A DNA stretch of 64,000 nucleotides from contig JAKULF010000001.1 of assembly GCA_022661535.1 (NCBI GenBank), positions 682,001 through 746,000 on the forward strand, given 5' to 3'. This DNA comes from Eutypa lata (lineage: Eukaryota; Ascomycota; Sordariomycetes; Xylariales; Diatrypaceae). Below, one piece after another: positions 1-9,184 of this stretch. Below the pieces are notes generated by a model, which was not told where the DNA came from, made no database searches, and worked only from the letters and a program-made list of their open reading frames with translations. Position 1 is the stretch's first letter. Every line of letters begins with the position of its first letter. The position numbers and the translations under genes are program-made.

Positions 1-220
1 CTCTATACCAGGTAGTTATTTACCTACCCATGCCTGTTATGTCATGAATCTACAGCCAATGCACGGTAACGCCTCGTCAACCCTGCAGACGCCAACAAAT
101 GCCAGCCCGGTCGGTTCCTCTTAACTCTGGCCATCCATCTTTCAACTTTAAACCCCTTGTCACCTCATCCCATTGTCTCACATCACATCAGACGTCAACA
201 TTATTCATTCGTTCATTCAT
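1..220. other. 3' flank of PP2C gene
   Basis: This is AT-leaning noncoding sequence downstream of the minus-strand phosphatase stop codon. I see no gene or structured element in it. Confidence 0.5.
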
Positions 221-2149
221 TTACCGACGGCCCCTCCGTGGATCGAGCGCCTCATTGCGCCTATAATCGCGGATCTCCTTCGTGCCAAGACTGCCCAGGC
301 CGCCCTCGGACCGGCGCTCCCAGCCACCCAGGCGGACGACAAGGCAGGTAGCGTTGTCGCCGGACGTGGAGACCTCCGTGGCGTACGCGGCGACGTCGCG
401 GGCGCCCTGCTCAGGGGTATTGGCCTCCTTGACGACGTCGACGATCTCCTGGTCGCCGAGGGTCCCCGAGACGCCGTCGGACACGAGGGCCAGGAAGCTG
501 TATTGGGCGGGGCCGAGCTCTACGCGGGCGACCTCTGGCTCGGCCGATACGCCCAGCCGCTTGGACTGCATGTCGCCGAAGGCGCGGCTGTTGGCGAGGC
601 CCTGGATGCGCTCCTCGCCGAAGGAGTCGGCGACCAGGGACGCGGCGAAGCGGCGCAGGCGGTGCGACTCGGCCGGCGCGCTGGGGTGGTGGTCCGAGGT
701 CAGGGGGCGCGCGAGCCCCGTCGCCGTCTCGCACAACAGGATGCGGGTGTCGCCGACGTGGCCGACGAGGAGGGTGGACGAGGCAGCCGGGTGCCAGAAC
801 GGCGCCGGGGTCGGGGTCGAGATGAGCGCGACGGACGCGGTCGACCCGCCCTTGAACCGCGACGAGCCCCCGATGTAGTGCCCCGACGGCGGCATGTGGT
901 AGGGGCGGCCCAGGATCTCGTCGTTGTTGACGGCCACGTCCGAGACGTACGGGTCGTCCGGGTCGGGCTTGCGGGCCTGCGCGGCCACGAAGTCCAGGTC
1001 CGCGCGCAGGAACGCGTACGTCAGTACCGACTCGATGCTCACCGAGGGCGCGGGGCCGTTCGGGTCCGCGTTCTTGTACGTGAAGTAGGGCGGGTTGAAG
1101 CGCTTGAAGTACCCGCCGATCGTGCTCTTGTACTCCTCCACTAGTTCCCTCTGCAGCCTCAGGGCCTTGGACTGTGCCGCCTTAACGGGGACCGGGTCCT
1201 CGCCCTTCATGGGATCTGCATGGTCGACCTCCTGGATCGCCCCGTACTCGTTCGTCCCGGGAAGCTTGGCTTTAGCTAGGACTTCCTGCGAGCTCTTAAT
1301 ATCCAACTCGTTGAGTTTCTGCACCCCGCCGGCTTCGGAGTCGCCTAGCAACATCGTGTTCATCCGCTGACCCACATCTGTGAGGGGTTTGCGAGTCTTC
1401 CTATGAGCCCGAAGGCTGCTCTTGAGACCGAATTCGTCGGCGGCTTCCTCGATGTAGCCATGCAACTCACTTTTCAGGAAGTCGCTGCATTGGGTCCCGC
1501 CATGGCCGTCAAATACGCCGAAATAGAATATCTGTGGGTCGCCAAATGCGCTGTCCGCGGGGGTTGCTTCCCCGCTCCTCTTCATAGAACCCCTGACGAG
1601 ACTGATAGGCGCCCGCTTCGCGAAGGCAGGCATGTCAATTGTGCCGGCCTGGTGTGTATCTTCATTATAGGGGCGTGATCCCCTGGACTCGGCAGCACCG
1701 AAGTGGTGTTTGGCACTCTTGAGCGGGATACGAACGACGGTGAGATCGCGATTCGGCGGTAGGTGCGGAGGCGATACGGCTGGAGCGGCACCCGGCTCCG
1801 TGACGTGCGGTGCTGCGGCATCTCTCGGTAGCTTGTGATGTAGACCGATTCGCGAGCCTGAGTCGGGGTGGAGCGACGAGGATGGGAGATGCGTCACGAA
1901 GTAGTTGTGGAAACCGCGACGAACGGTGTGATCTACCGGCGGCGCATTGTGTTGTTCGGACGACGCTAACGTGCTACTCTTAGGGACACCAGCTGCCGTC
2001 TCCTGTGTTCCGGATATCGTTCTTGTCTGTGAGTGTGCGTGTGCTACCCGTCTCGCGACATGGTAACTCGCGGGCCTTCGAGTATAATAAGTTCGGGTTT
2101 GGGTGTTGAAGAACGTCGCTATGAAACCTGGATGTAATTCGCGTGAGCT
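221..2149 (-). CDS. PP2C-family Ser/Thr phosphatase, Ptc6-like, probably mitochondrial (5' end unresolved)
   Basis: The protein is a metal-dependent protein phosphatase. Seen: the PP2C signature FGVFDGHGG (near nt 1510), RPYNED before it, a GGSTA stretch, LLVGHVGDTRILL, SDGVSG and GDNATCLVV near the C terminus, with a long insertion between the DGH and GGSTA blocks. That insertion resembles the Ptc6/Aup1 branch, which in yeast is mitochondrial and linked to mitophagy. The stop is at 221. No in-frame ATG precedes conserved-looking sequence such as FHNYFVTHLPSSS: the frame stays open to 2149, and its N-terminal part (RTYYTRRPASYHVARR) looks like a mitochondrial presequence. The real start is therefore probably in an upstream exon that I could not place; position 1897 is a GTG codon, not an ATG. 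The 3' half is much more GC-rich than the 5' half. The family call is firm; the subfamily and localisation are inferred. Confidence 0.85.
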   Translation of the reverse strand, partial: SSRELHPGFIATFFNTQTRTYYTRRPASYHVARRVAHAHSQTRTISGTQETAAGVPKSSTLASSEQHNAPPVDHTVRRGFHNYFVTHLPSSSLHPDSGSRIGLHHKLPRDAAAPHVTEPGAAPAVSPPHLPPNRDLTVVRIPLKSAKHHFGAAESRGSRPYNEDTHQAGTIDMPAFAKRAPISLVRGSMKRSGEATPADSAFGDPQIFYFGVFDGHGGTQCSDFLKSELHGYIEEAADEFGLKSSLRAHRKTRKPLTDVGQRMNTMLLGDSEAGGVQKLNELDIKSSQEVLAKAKLPGTNEYGAIQEVDHADPMKGEDPVPVKAAQSKALRLQRELVEEYKSTIGGYFKRFNPPYFTYKNADPNGPAPSVSIESVLTYAFLRADLDFVAAQARKPDPDDPYVSDVAVNNDEILGRPYHMPPSGHYIGGSSRFKGGSTASVALISTPTPAPFWHPAASSTLLVGHVGDTRILLCETATGLARPLTSDHHPSAPAESHRLRRFAASLVADSFGEERIQGLANSRAFGDMQSKRLGVSAEPEVARVELGPAQYSFLALVSDGVSGTLGDQEIVDVVKEANTPEQGARDVAAYATEVSTSGDNATCLVVRLGGWERRSEGGLGSLGTKEIRDYRRNEALDPRRGRR

Positions 2150-3482
2150 TCAGTTCTATATACTCAGGTGGCCTAGCAAGACAGAGGACAAGACAGAGGA
2201 AGAGAACAACAGCTAGGTAGTAACTGACCATATGTATCTTTTAGCGACCAGCGCTCAGAAGACCTGCGACTAAGAATCATATTTGATTCCACATAGAGTA
2301 ATATGTTTTTATGTCCACCATAGGATCTTGATGGTATTGTTCAAATGTATGAGGATGCTGGATTGTACTGGTTATCCGACAAACTTCATCCCACTCTGGC
2401 CCGACTGTTCTGTCTCGCCCTCTACTAGGTGGCCTTGGTAAAGTTTTAGGTATGAAGCATTGAAGAAGGCTGTTCTTGTTCACTAATGGGCAATAGGTTG
2501 GTGACAATGAGATAGACGAGACGGTCTGCTAGCTGATGTCTTCGGTGGGTTTTCCTAGTAGGAACGTACATAGGTAGACATCAACTATTGTTGAGCGCTT
2601 TCATCAGGAATCTTAGGTACTGTGAACCGCTAGTTAACTTAAGGGGACATTAATGTTCTTGTTTCTATTCGGAAGACCAAGGAATTAGTTCCGGCTTTGC
2701 CCGGCGGGGTGTCCCCACCCACCTTACCCGCGAGCCTGGAAAAGCTGCAATGTTGAGCCCCGAACTAATAATAATTCGGACCCCAAATCATTGGTCACCA
2801 CCAATTCCCATCAATAAGGGTAGGTATATATTCGACACTACGTATGATATCTGGCTAGCTATGTACAATGCCTACAGGCTACGAAGGCTGACAGGCTGAC
2901 GGCAGTGTGCAGGGCTAGCCAACAACTTCAACGCTCCCAAATTGAAAGGAGATCCAATGGGTAGTTGTTGTCATCGGTGGCTGTCCAACGTAACCACCGA
3001 CATATGACGGCATTAGTTACTAATCTAGACCCCTGCATTCTGCTAAAAGCCTAAAATAATTGGATTAGTTGCATGTGGTCTATGCGTCTGTGCGTTTAGT
3101 ACAATACCTTGGTACCGCCCCTGACCACCCACTGACAGACTGTGGCGCAGGTGCTCTAGATGTCTTTCTGTAACTCTAGTGCCACAGAATCTGTGACGAC
3201 ATACATGCAACATTGGGACGGCTTCAGCGGCCTTTCAAGGGTCCAAATAAAACACTGATAACCGACATCAGTAATGCGTATAAGCAACTAAACCGGACAA
3301 AGAACATTGATTCCAAATATTCCAAATACGTTTAACTTCATCTTAGTATAAAAATACCAATCGAAAATAATATTAATTCCTATAACAATATAAATTCATC
3401 GTGAATCCCCTCTTCCTGAATCAATCTGAACTCATTATCCTAGGCTATCCCGTATATAAAACGGACTTGGCCGCTACACTCA
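2150..3482. other. Divergent intergenic region, PP2C / MsrB
   Basis: This holds the 5' regions of the two flanking genes. An upstream exon of the phosphatase may lie near 2150-2250, where a pyrimidine-rich, intron-like stretch ends in AG on the minus strand. Nothing else is recognisable. Confidence 0.4.
3453..3460 (+). promoter_or_regulatory. TATA-like element upstream of MsrB
   Basis: TATATAAA lies only 30 nt before the first MsrB ATG (3483). If used, transcription would begin close to or downstream of that ATG, which could favour the in-frame ATGs at 3597 or 3657. The motif is seen directly; its use is inference. Confidence 0.35.
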
Positions 3483-4169
3483 ATGCGATTGCCGCCATTT
3501 TCAAGCCTCCTCCGCACTCTCTATACTTTCTCCAACCTCACTAGAGTTCGAGCATCGACACAATTGGCATCTCAGCACAGACGAACTTTAAGATCTATGC
3601 CAACCATCCCATTCCTCGGTAGTCTCTTCGGATCAAGTTCCTCTTCTTCCCAAAAGATGACATACCCAGAGGAGAAATCGCCCGATGAGTGGCGTGCCGT
3701 CCTTTCCAAGGGTAAGTTTGACGCCATGAGACCCCACTTCTTTGACCTGTTGTGCTTAAATGCTTACTTACTTGCACATAATTCAGAACAGTTTAAAGTT
3801 CTCAGAGAGAAGGGGACTGAGCGCCCGTTTTCAGGGAAATATGACAAGTTCTTCTCAGACGCTGGCGTCTATACTTGTGCGGGCTGCGACGCGCCTCTGT
3901 ACAAGGCAAACCACAAGTTCAAGTCCGGGTGTGGCTGGCCGGCCTACTTCGACAGCATCCCCGGCGCCGTCACCAGGCACGAAGACAGCACCTTCGGCAT
4001 GGCGCGGACCGAGATCGTCTGCTCCAACTGCGGAGGCCACCTCGGCCACGTCTTCAAGGGCGAAGGTTATCCTACCCCGACCGATGAGCGGCACTGTGTC
4101 AACAGCGTCAGTCTGAATTTCGCTCCCGAGGACAAACCGGCTCAAGAGGCGAAAGAGAGCAAGGCTTAA
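3483..4169 (+). CDS. msrB: Peptide methionine-(R)-S-oxide reductase MsrB
   Basis: The enzyme reduces methionine-R-sulfoxide in proteins, using thioredoxin as donor. Exons are 3483-3711 and 3787-4169; the intron 3712-3786 (75 nt, GTAAGT...TTCAG) is in frame, so an unspliced reading would wrongly insert 25 residues. The spliced protein is 203 aa and reads SKEQFKVLREKGTERPFSG across the junction. Zinc ligands are Cys107/Cys110 (CAGC) and Cys155/Cys158 (CSNC). The catalytic cysteine is Cys180 in RHCVNS, and Cys125 in SGCGWPAYF is the likely resolving cysteine. About 58 residues precede the domain, rich in Arg/Ser/Leu and poor in acidic residues, consistent with a mitochondrial presequence. In-frame ATGs at 3597 and 3657 could give a cytosolic form. 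The 3' exon is GC-rich. Confidence 0.95.
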   Translation: MRLPPFSSLLRTLYTFSNLTRVRASTQLASQHRRTLRSMPTIPFLGSLFGSSSSSSQKMTYPEEKSPDEWRAVLSKGKFDAMRPHFFDLLCLNAYLLAHNSEQFKVLREKGTERPFSGKYDKFFSDAGVYTCAGCDAPLYKANHKFKSGCGWPAYFDSIPGAVTRHEDSTFGMARTEIVCSNCGGHLGHVFKGEGYPTPTDERHCVNSVSLNFAPEDKPAQEAKESKA

Positions 4170-5824
4170 GCGAAGAGGCCATGCTAAATATAATTGATTG
4201 TACATGCAGCGCATGATATTTACGGTGTGGTTTTAGGGGAAAGGGGTGTTTTTGGGCTAGATCGTTCATTAATACAGAGGATGCCGTGATTGCCCGGCTA
4301 TGTCACAAGTGAAAGTTGTCATCGACGCTCCACAGTGTGACTAGTAATTCAGCCGATTGAGGTTGCCGACTACTAAGTATAAGCAGTCAAAAGAATCAGT
4401 GTAAACCTTTTCCTGCTGGTTTCAATCATCTTACTCTTAGCGAGATTTTTCTCTCTCTCAAGATGTGACTATGTAGTATATACCGGTCGCCTTTCAGACG
4501 GGCATATACATGAACTCATCGACAGCACCTACTTCTCAATACCATACGAGCTCTAGTTATATGGTTGGACCCTGGCATCGAGTTAGATATGATTACTTAT
4601 ATATTATTCACAGCTTATACCATCCTTCAGATAGTATTTGTTATTTGCGCAGTAGGTCATATACATCTACCGTTATATTCCGCGCTACCTTCTACTTGAA
4701 CACGTCAGTTTCGCCTCATTCCACCACAATTTGATCAATTAAGTGAACTTACGACTAGAGCCGGTTGATATCACCAAGAAATGATACATTCAGAAACAAA
4801 TATAACATGAGATATTTGAAATGATCTCGTTTTACATTAAAAGTTTATTTATAAGGGCCTATGTACATGCCGCCATATATAGCGTATGATGCGTAATAAC
4901 CAGTGCAGTATAGCAAAGCTCTGTAAGAGACCAGCTAGTATGAATCCCCCTCTATCATTAAGTATATAGTCTATTTGACGCTATAAAACTTACACAAGAG
5001 TATAGACCACTAACACTTTTCTAATCTCTTCCAGTCACTACCATCACTCCCAGTTCCAACTGTAGTCCCCAACAGCACAAATCTTTTAACCTCAGCATCA
5101 TTGTTCTTGATGAACCTGAGCACCTCTCTAAGTATTCACAATCTGACCTCAGGCTAGTAAAAGTCAGTCGCCCGGAAATAGAATCAGACCTCAAGTGGAC
5201 TACCCGAAAGGGTGGAATTACAGTTTGACCCGCCATGTATTTGCCCCCTCGGAAATAGGAAAGTTGACTGTTTAACGGTCACCACCGCTCAGAAAGGAGG
5301 TTTCAAGTCAGGTCTGGCAACAGACATGGCATACACTGCCTCCGTACTTCTAAAATTGAGTTCGACAGTATGTTCAAAGCACTGAAAATCAACTCTAAAC
5401 CTATCTCCGTGATGTTTCATGGCCGATGTTCTGATAGTTTACCACTCACCACCCGTAGCTTGTCTTTATATAAAGGATGGGGTGGCTCTGCTTGCATACG
5501 CCGTCCTCCATCGTTTATTTTCATCCAAGAATCACTTGTCTGATTGAAGTTTTCGAGCCTCATACATTTGTGTTTGATCAATTGCACGTATAATATCACA
5601 TTGTTGAAACAAACATCAACACCCCATACACGCACACTTCTTGAATCTTCTATATAGTATCATACTATCATAACACAAAGAGGCCTCTACCTCATTCCAC
5701 ACCACTATCCATTCCCATCTGACAGTGTCAGACGCAGAGAGATATCACAAAACACCTTTGTTCAAGAGACCAGAACATTCTCCCAAACGTACACTTTTAT
5801 CATCACCCTACCACCACCAAGGAG
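4170..5824. other. Intergenic region, AT-rich
   Basis: About 1.65 kb between two plus-strand genes. It is AT-rich with many TATA/ATAT runs, and open frames are short and without recognisable features. The last 200 bases, rich in CA and CT, look like a promoter and leader for the next gene. Confidence 0.4.
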
Positions 5825-6541
5825 ATGTCTCAAACACAGAACCAGAAAGTCAGTCCTCGTGTGGCTACCAGGGGCCTCACAGACGCAGGTCCCAGTACAC
5901 CTCCACAGCATAAGTCACAGCATAAGTACTCGACTCGGTATTCCCAACGAGTACGGGACCAGAAAGAGGCCCACCACCAACGACAAACTCGTATTAAAGA
6001 GGCTAACAGAGGCCTTCGCGGTTCAGAAGAGGCCCCCAAGAAGACGAAGATCGTCATACTTAAGTATAGGACCAGGAACGAGACCTCCTCCACAACACAG
6101 ACGGAGATGATTCAACCGAATCTTGAGCCTTCCCCCTCCTCCTCCTCCTCCTCCACATCCACCTCACCACCAGGAGACGAGGAGAGGACGGAAAGGCGAG
6201 AAGCCCGGCCGAGCATCAAGAAGATCTACTTACACGGCAAAATCAGATTGGTCATCGACCGCGACAACAATGTGATCTACAGCCGCAGCCGCGACCAGCA
6301 GGCCGGAACCAATACCGTGGAGGTCTACTACGGCGGGCGTCTCATCGCCCTCGCCGACCTGGCCCAGCTGCGCTACATCTACCAGAAGGCCCACGTCGAG
6401 TTCGTCCCCGTCGACGGCCACGCCTACGCCGACGTGTTCTGGGGAGACCATCGCGTGGCCGTCCAGGACCTCGTCACGGGGTTGTTCATATGCTTCGTCC
6501 CGGGCGAGAACGGTCGCTTGCCCCGGCTCAAGATCTTCTGA
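5825..6541 (+). CDS. Unrecognised protein, disordered N-terminus plus compact C-terminal domain
   Basis: This is a single-exon frame of 238 aa beginning at an ATG. I do not recognise it. Residues 1-130 are polar and basic (many Arg, Lys, Gln), with KKTKIVILKYRTR near residue 78 and a Ser-rich tract with Pro and Thr near residues 101-115, and are probably disordered. From about residue 133 a more ordered stretch begins: KKIYLHGKIRLVIDRDNN, then a Tyr/Val/Leu-rich segment with VEVYYGGRLIALADLAQL and VFWGDHRVAVQDLVTGLF, ending at LPRLKIF. The alternation of hydrophobic and polar residues suggests beta strands. GC content rises sharply over this part, as in real 3' coding ends nearby. There is no signal peptide or membrane segment. 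It may be lineage-restricted; calling it a gene is inference from frame length, composition and ATG context. Confidence 0.6.
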   Translation: MSQTQNQKVSPRVATRGLTDAGPSTPPQHKSQHKYSTRYSQRVRDQKEAHHQRQTRIKEANRGLRGSEEAPKKTKIVILKYRTRNETSSTTQTEMIQPNLEPSPSSSSSSTSTSPPGDEERTERREARPSIKKIYLHGKIRLVIDRDNNVIYSRSRDQQAGTNTVEVYYGGRLIALADLAQLRYIYQKAHVEFVPVDGHAYADVFWGDHRVAVQDLVTGLFICFVPGENGRLPRLKIF

Positions 6542-7273
6542 AGGTTTTTTTTTTCCCTTCTGGGGTGGGCGATGAAGTTTACTTACCTAGTGAACTCAAA
6601 ATATGGAATTTGGGTTGCTACGGTGATAGGTTAGCCTTTGGCGGGAGAATTTTGGGCTCGGATTGGATTGGGTTGGAAATGTTAGACCAGTTGGTCTGGC
6701 TAACAGGAGGAACTATCCGGTATGCATAAATTTGACAGTGGGGCTGATGGCGGGAGAAGAAGATGGTTAGAGTTTAAAGTTAAATCCTCGAAGGCGCGGG
6801 CGGAGTCAAAGGCATTCAATGTTCTTTCTCCTGTCTTGGTTTACTTTGGTCTTGGAGGAGAAGGAGATGGGGCAGAAGGAACGAAGCATACCTAGATAGG
6901 TGCATGCATTGGCATTAGTGATACCCATTCAGCACATGAAATTGATCTGGTGGTGGATACCCAAGTGCAAATACTCTCATTTTTCGTCGTTATCATAACC
7001 TACATGTGATAGAGCCCAATGCTTAAATACAAAAACTTTTCATTTTCCTTTTCCCTTCCTTTCCCCTGTTAACGAAAGCCAAAACGCCTGCCCCATACCC
7101 GGTGAAATGAATGTCGCTAAGAAACTGACCAAGAAGAAATAAGTAACTTAATTCAGCACAATCTGGTCATCCGCCTTTCTCCCTTTTCCCCTCTTTCCTC
7201 TCGAATCTGAGATACCATAGACCCAATCTCCCCAACCGTATATCATAGCAAGGGGTCCCCTTAGACACGGCTA
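6542..7273. other. Convergent intergenic region
   Basis: This is 3' flank shared by the plus-strand gene ending at 6541 and the minus-strand gene ending at 7274. It contains pyrimidine-rich tracts but no recognisable gene. Confidence 0.4.
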
Positions 7274-7873
7274 TCAACCTGCGTGACCTCCCCCACTACC
7301 AGAGTTATTCACACCATCCACCCCAGCTCGTGCAGCCCCTCCGAAATCTCCTCCCATGTCTCCTAGATGGTGATGGTGACGAGAAGTCTGCGTATCCACA
7401 TGTTGTATCTCTGGGGCGCCGCCGCCCAGGAAGGAACTAGGAACAAGACCTCTCCTCCCATGAGAGGCGTTGCTGACGGTGGTGGTGAGGGCGTTGTGGG
7501 GCTCTGTGACCTTGGGAATTACCACATGACTGCCAGAGAGCACAGGAGAAGGAAGGCCCCGCTCGTCTCCCTTATACTTGAGACGTTTAATTTTGATATC
7601 AAAGCTCCGCTGCTCGCGCCTGTGCTTCCTAAACTGGAGCGTGCCGTACCAGGATATGAGAACTAGGCCACCAATACCAACGATGATTCCCACTGCGATC
7701 CAGAGTGGCATGTACTTCTTCTGGGCGCTGGGGGATTGGTATTCGTCGTCTCTGCGTTGCTTGTAGGGGGGTGTGGGAGAGGGTGTGGTAGGAAGGGCAT
7801 ACGCTTGGAGAGGGAGGCCGACGAGCGAAGCGATGGCGACTGGGTAGTATGGAACGGAGAACATGATGCCCAT
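7274..7873 (-). CDS. Small single-pass membrane protein with signal peptide
   Basis: A single-exon frame of 199 aa. The N-terminal hydrophobic stretch (residues 3-27, ending in QAYA) looks like a signal peptide. It is followed by a short Pro/Thr-rich extracellular segment (about 28-52) and one strong transmembrane helix at about 56-78 (LWIAVGIIVGIGGLVLISWY). Next come a basic stop-transfer stretch RKHRREQR and a cytoplasmic tail with KIKRLKYKGDERGLPSP. The tail ends in His- and Gly-rich low complexity (RHHHHLG, SGSGGGHAG). The topology is a type I membrane protein. This architecture resembles the many fungal plasma-membrane proteins of unknown function; I cannot name a family. The start ATG is at 7873, with another in-frame ATG three codons later. 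Confidence 0.65.
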   Translation of the reverse strand: MGIMFSVPYYPVAIASLVGLPLQAYALPTTPSPTPPYKQRRDDEYQSPSAQKKYMPLWIAVGIIVGIGGLVLISWYGTLQFRKHRREQRSFDIKIKRLKYKGDERGLPSPVLSGSHVVIPKVTEPHNALTTTVSNASHGRRGLVPSSFLGGGAPEIQHVDTQTSRHHHHLGDMGGDFGGAARAGVDGVNNSGSGGGHAG

Positions 7874-9184
7874 GGTTGATAGATAGATCCCAGATCTAGT
7901 CTAAACTCTGTGGTATGTAGTATGTGATCTGTCGGCCGGTATGATGAAATCAGATGGGATGCTGATGCTTGCTGTGGGAGAAGGACATAGGAGGGGGCCA
8001 TCCTTAATAAGAGTAACCAGAGGCGACTTATATAAAAAAGACATAGTAGAAGACCTTTTGTTTGTTGATTTTTAATCGACGGAGTCACAAATTCCTGCGC
8101 GGCGGGGAAGTGGCAGGCCGGAGTCTTCCGATCAACTTTGAGATATGCTGTACCACTTGGGAGCTTGAGATGAGTATGTAGACTACCCTTTATTCGTATC
8201 GTATTGCCGTTTTCCGATGGCAAAGATGGTATTATCCGTGCTATCTGTGCTATCACATGTATGAACCGAACAGACCGGTGTGTGATGTGATCCGGGAGGC
8301 TATCTAGACCCTGAGAGACCCTGAGACTATCACTTCACATTCTACACCTTCAGAAAGTATTGCCATTCATCGGCTAACCTCTACCTAGATCTAAAGCACA
8401 CCAATCATCCAGAGTAACGTACCGAGAATCAGGGTAGAATTTATCGACTTTTAAAAAATAAGAAAATATTTCAACCATTGATCGTCCATAGCGAGTCCAA
8501 TCAAGTCATGGTAAGGTAACGTCAATTCTCAAGGAATTTAGCCAAGTATCTCGTACAACCACAATCCGCATACGAGGATATGTGCCGAATTGCCTAGGTA
8601 GGCAAACATAGAGCTTCATCACATTCACTACATCCCTAGGTAAGTAAAACATTTGATAGATCTTCGTATAAGTAACAATGAGCTTTGAGGGGTAGAATCA
8701 TTCGTATACACTTGCGTAATAATCATGGACGGCATCCTACTCAAGTTCAGGGGGTGTCAATTGGCGTTCTGGAGTTGAAGTTCTTGTCAGGGATCAACCA
8801 ATCACAAGCAAAGCTGTTCCAACACAGGCAATTCCAGGGGTGTCGTTAGGCGGATCGTCTTGTGGCCAGTGCATATGTACGTAAGTACCTAAGTATAGTT
8901 ACTTAATACAAAAAACATTCTGCCCCACCTTGCCCACCGACAAAATTTCGGGAGCTTTGGGGGAACCCTTTGGACTCCATAACTAATCGATAGGCATCGT
9001 TGCAGCCTCTACCTATCAAGCATAGAATCAACAACACACCGGATGAAGTGTTTGAATACCTTCCCGTCCAACATTCACAACAACCCCGAGTAAAACTCCT
9101 TTTGCTTGTGGAAAAACATCTGACAAGCTCTCTTACTACCAAGTCTCCCTAACTAAGCTCTCCGGGAGCTTTTAAGTCGTCATT
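7874..9184. other. Divergent intergenic region upstream of CCT5
   Basis: About 1.3 kb between the small membrane protein (-) and CCT5 (+). It includes a near-palindrome, TTGCCTA-GG-TAGGCAA, at 8590-8605. I see no coding sequence. Confidence 0.4.

Noticed and set aside
173..1144. 323-aa plus-strand open frame opposite the PP2C gene
   Set aside because: It is Gly/Arg/Ala-biased, without domains, and mirrors the GC-rich third positions of the phosphatase on the other strand.
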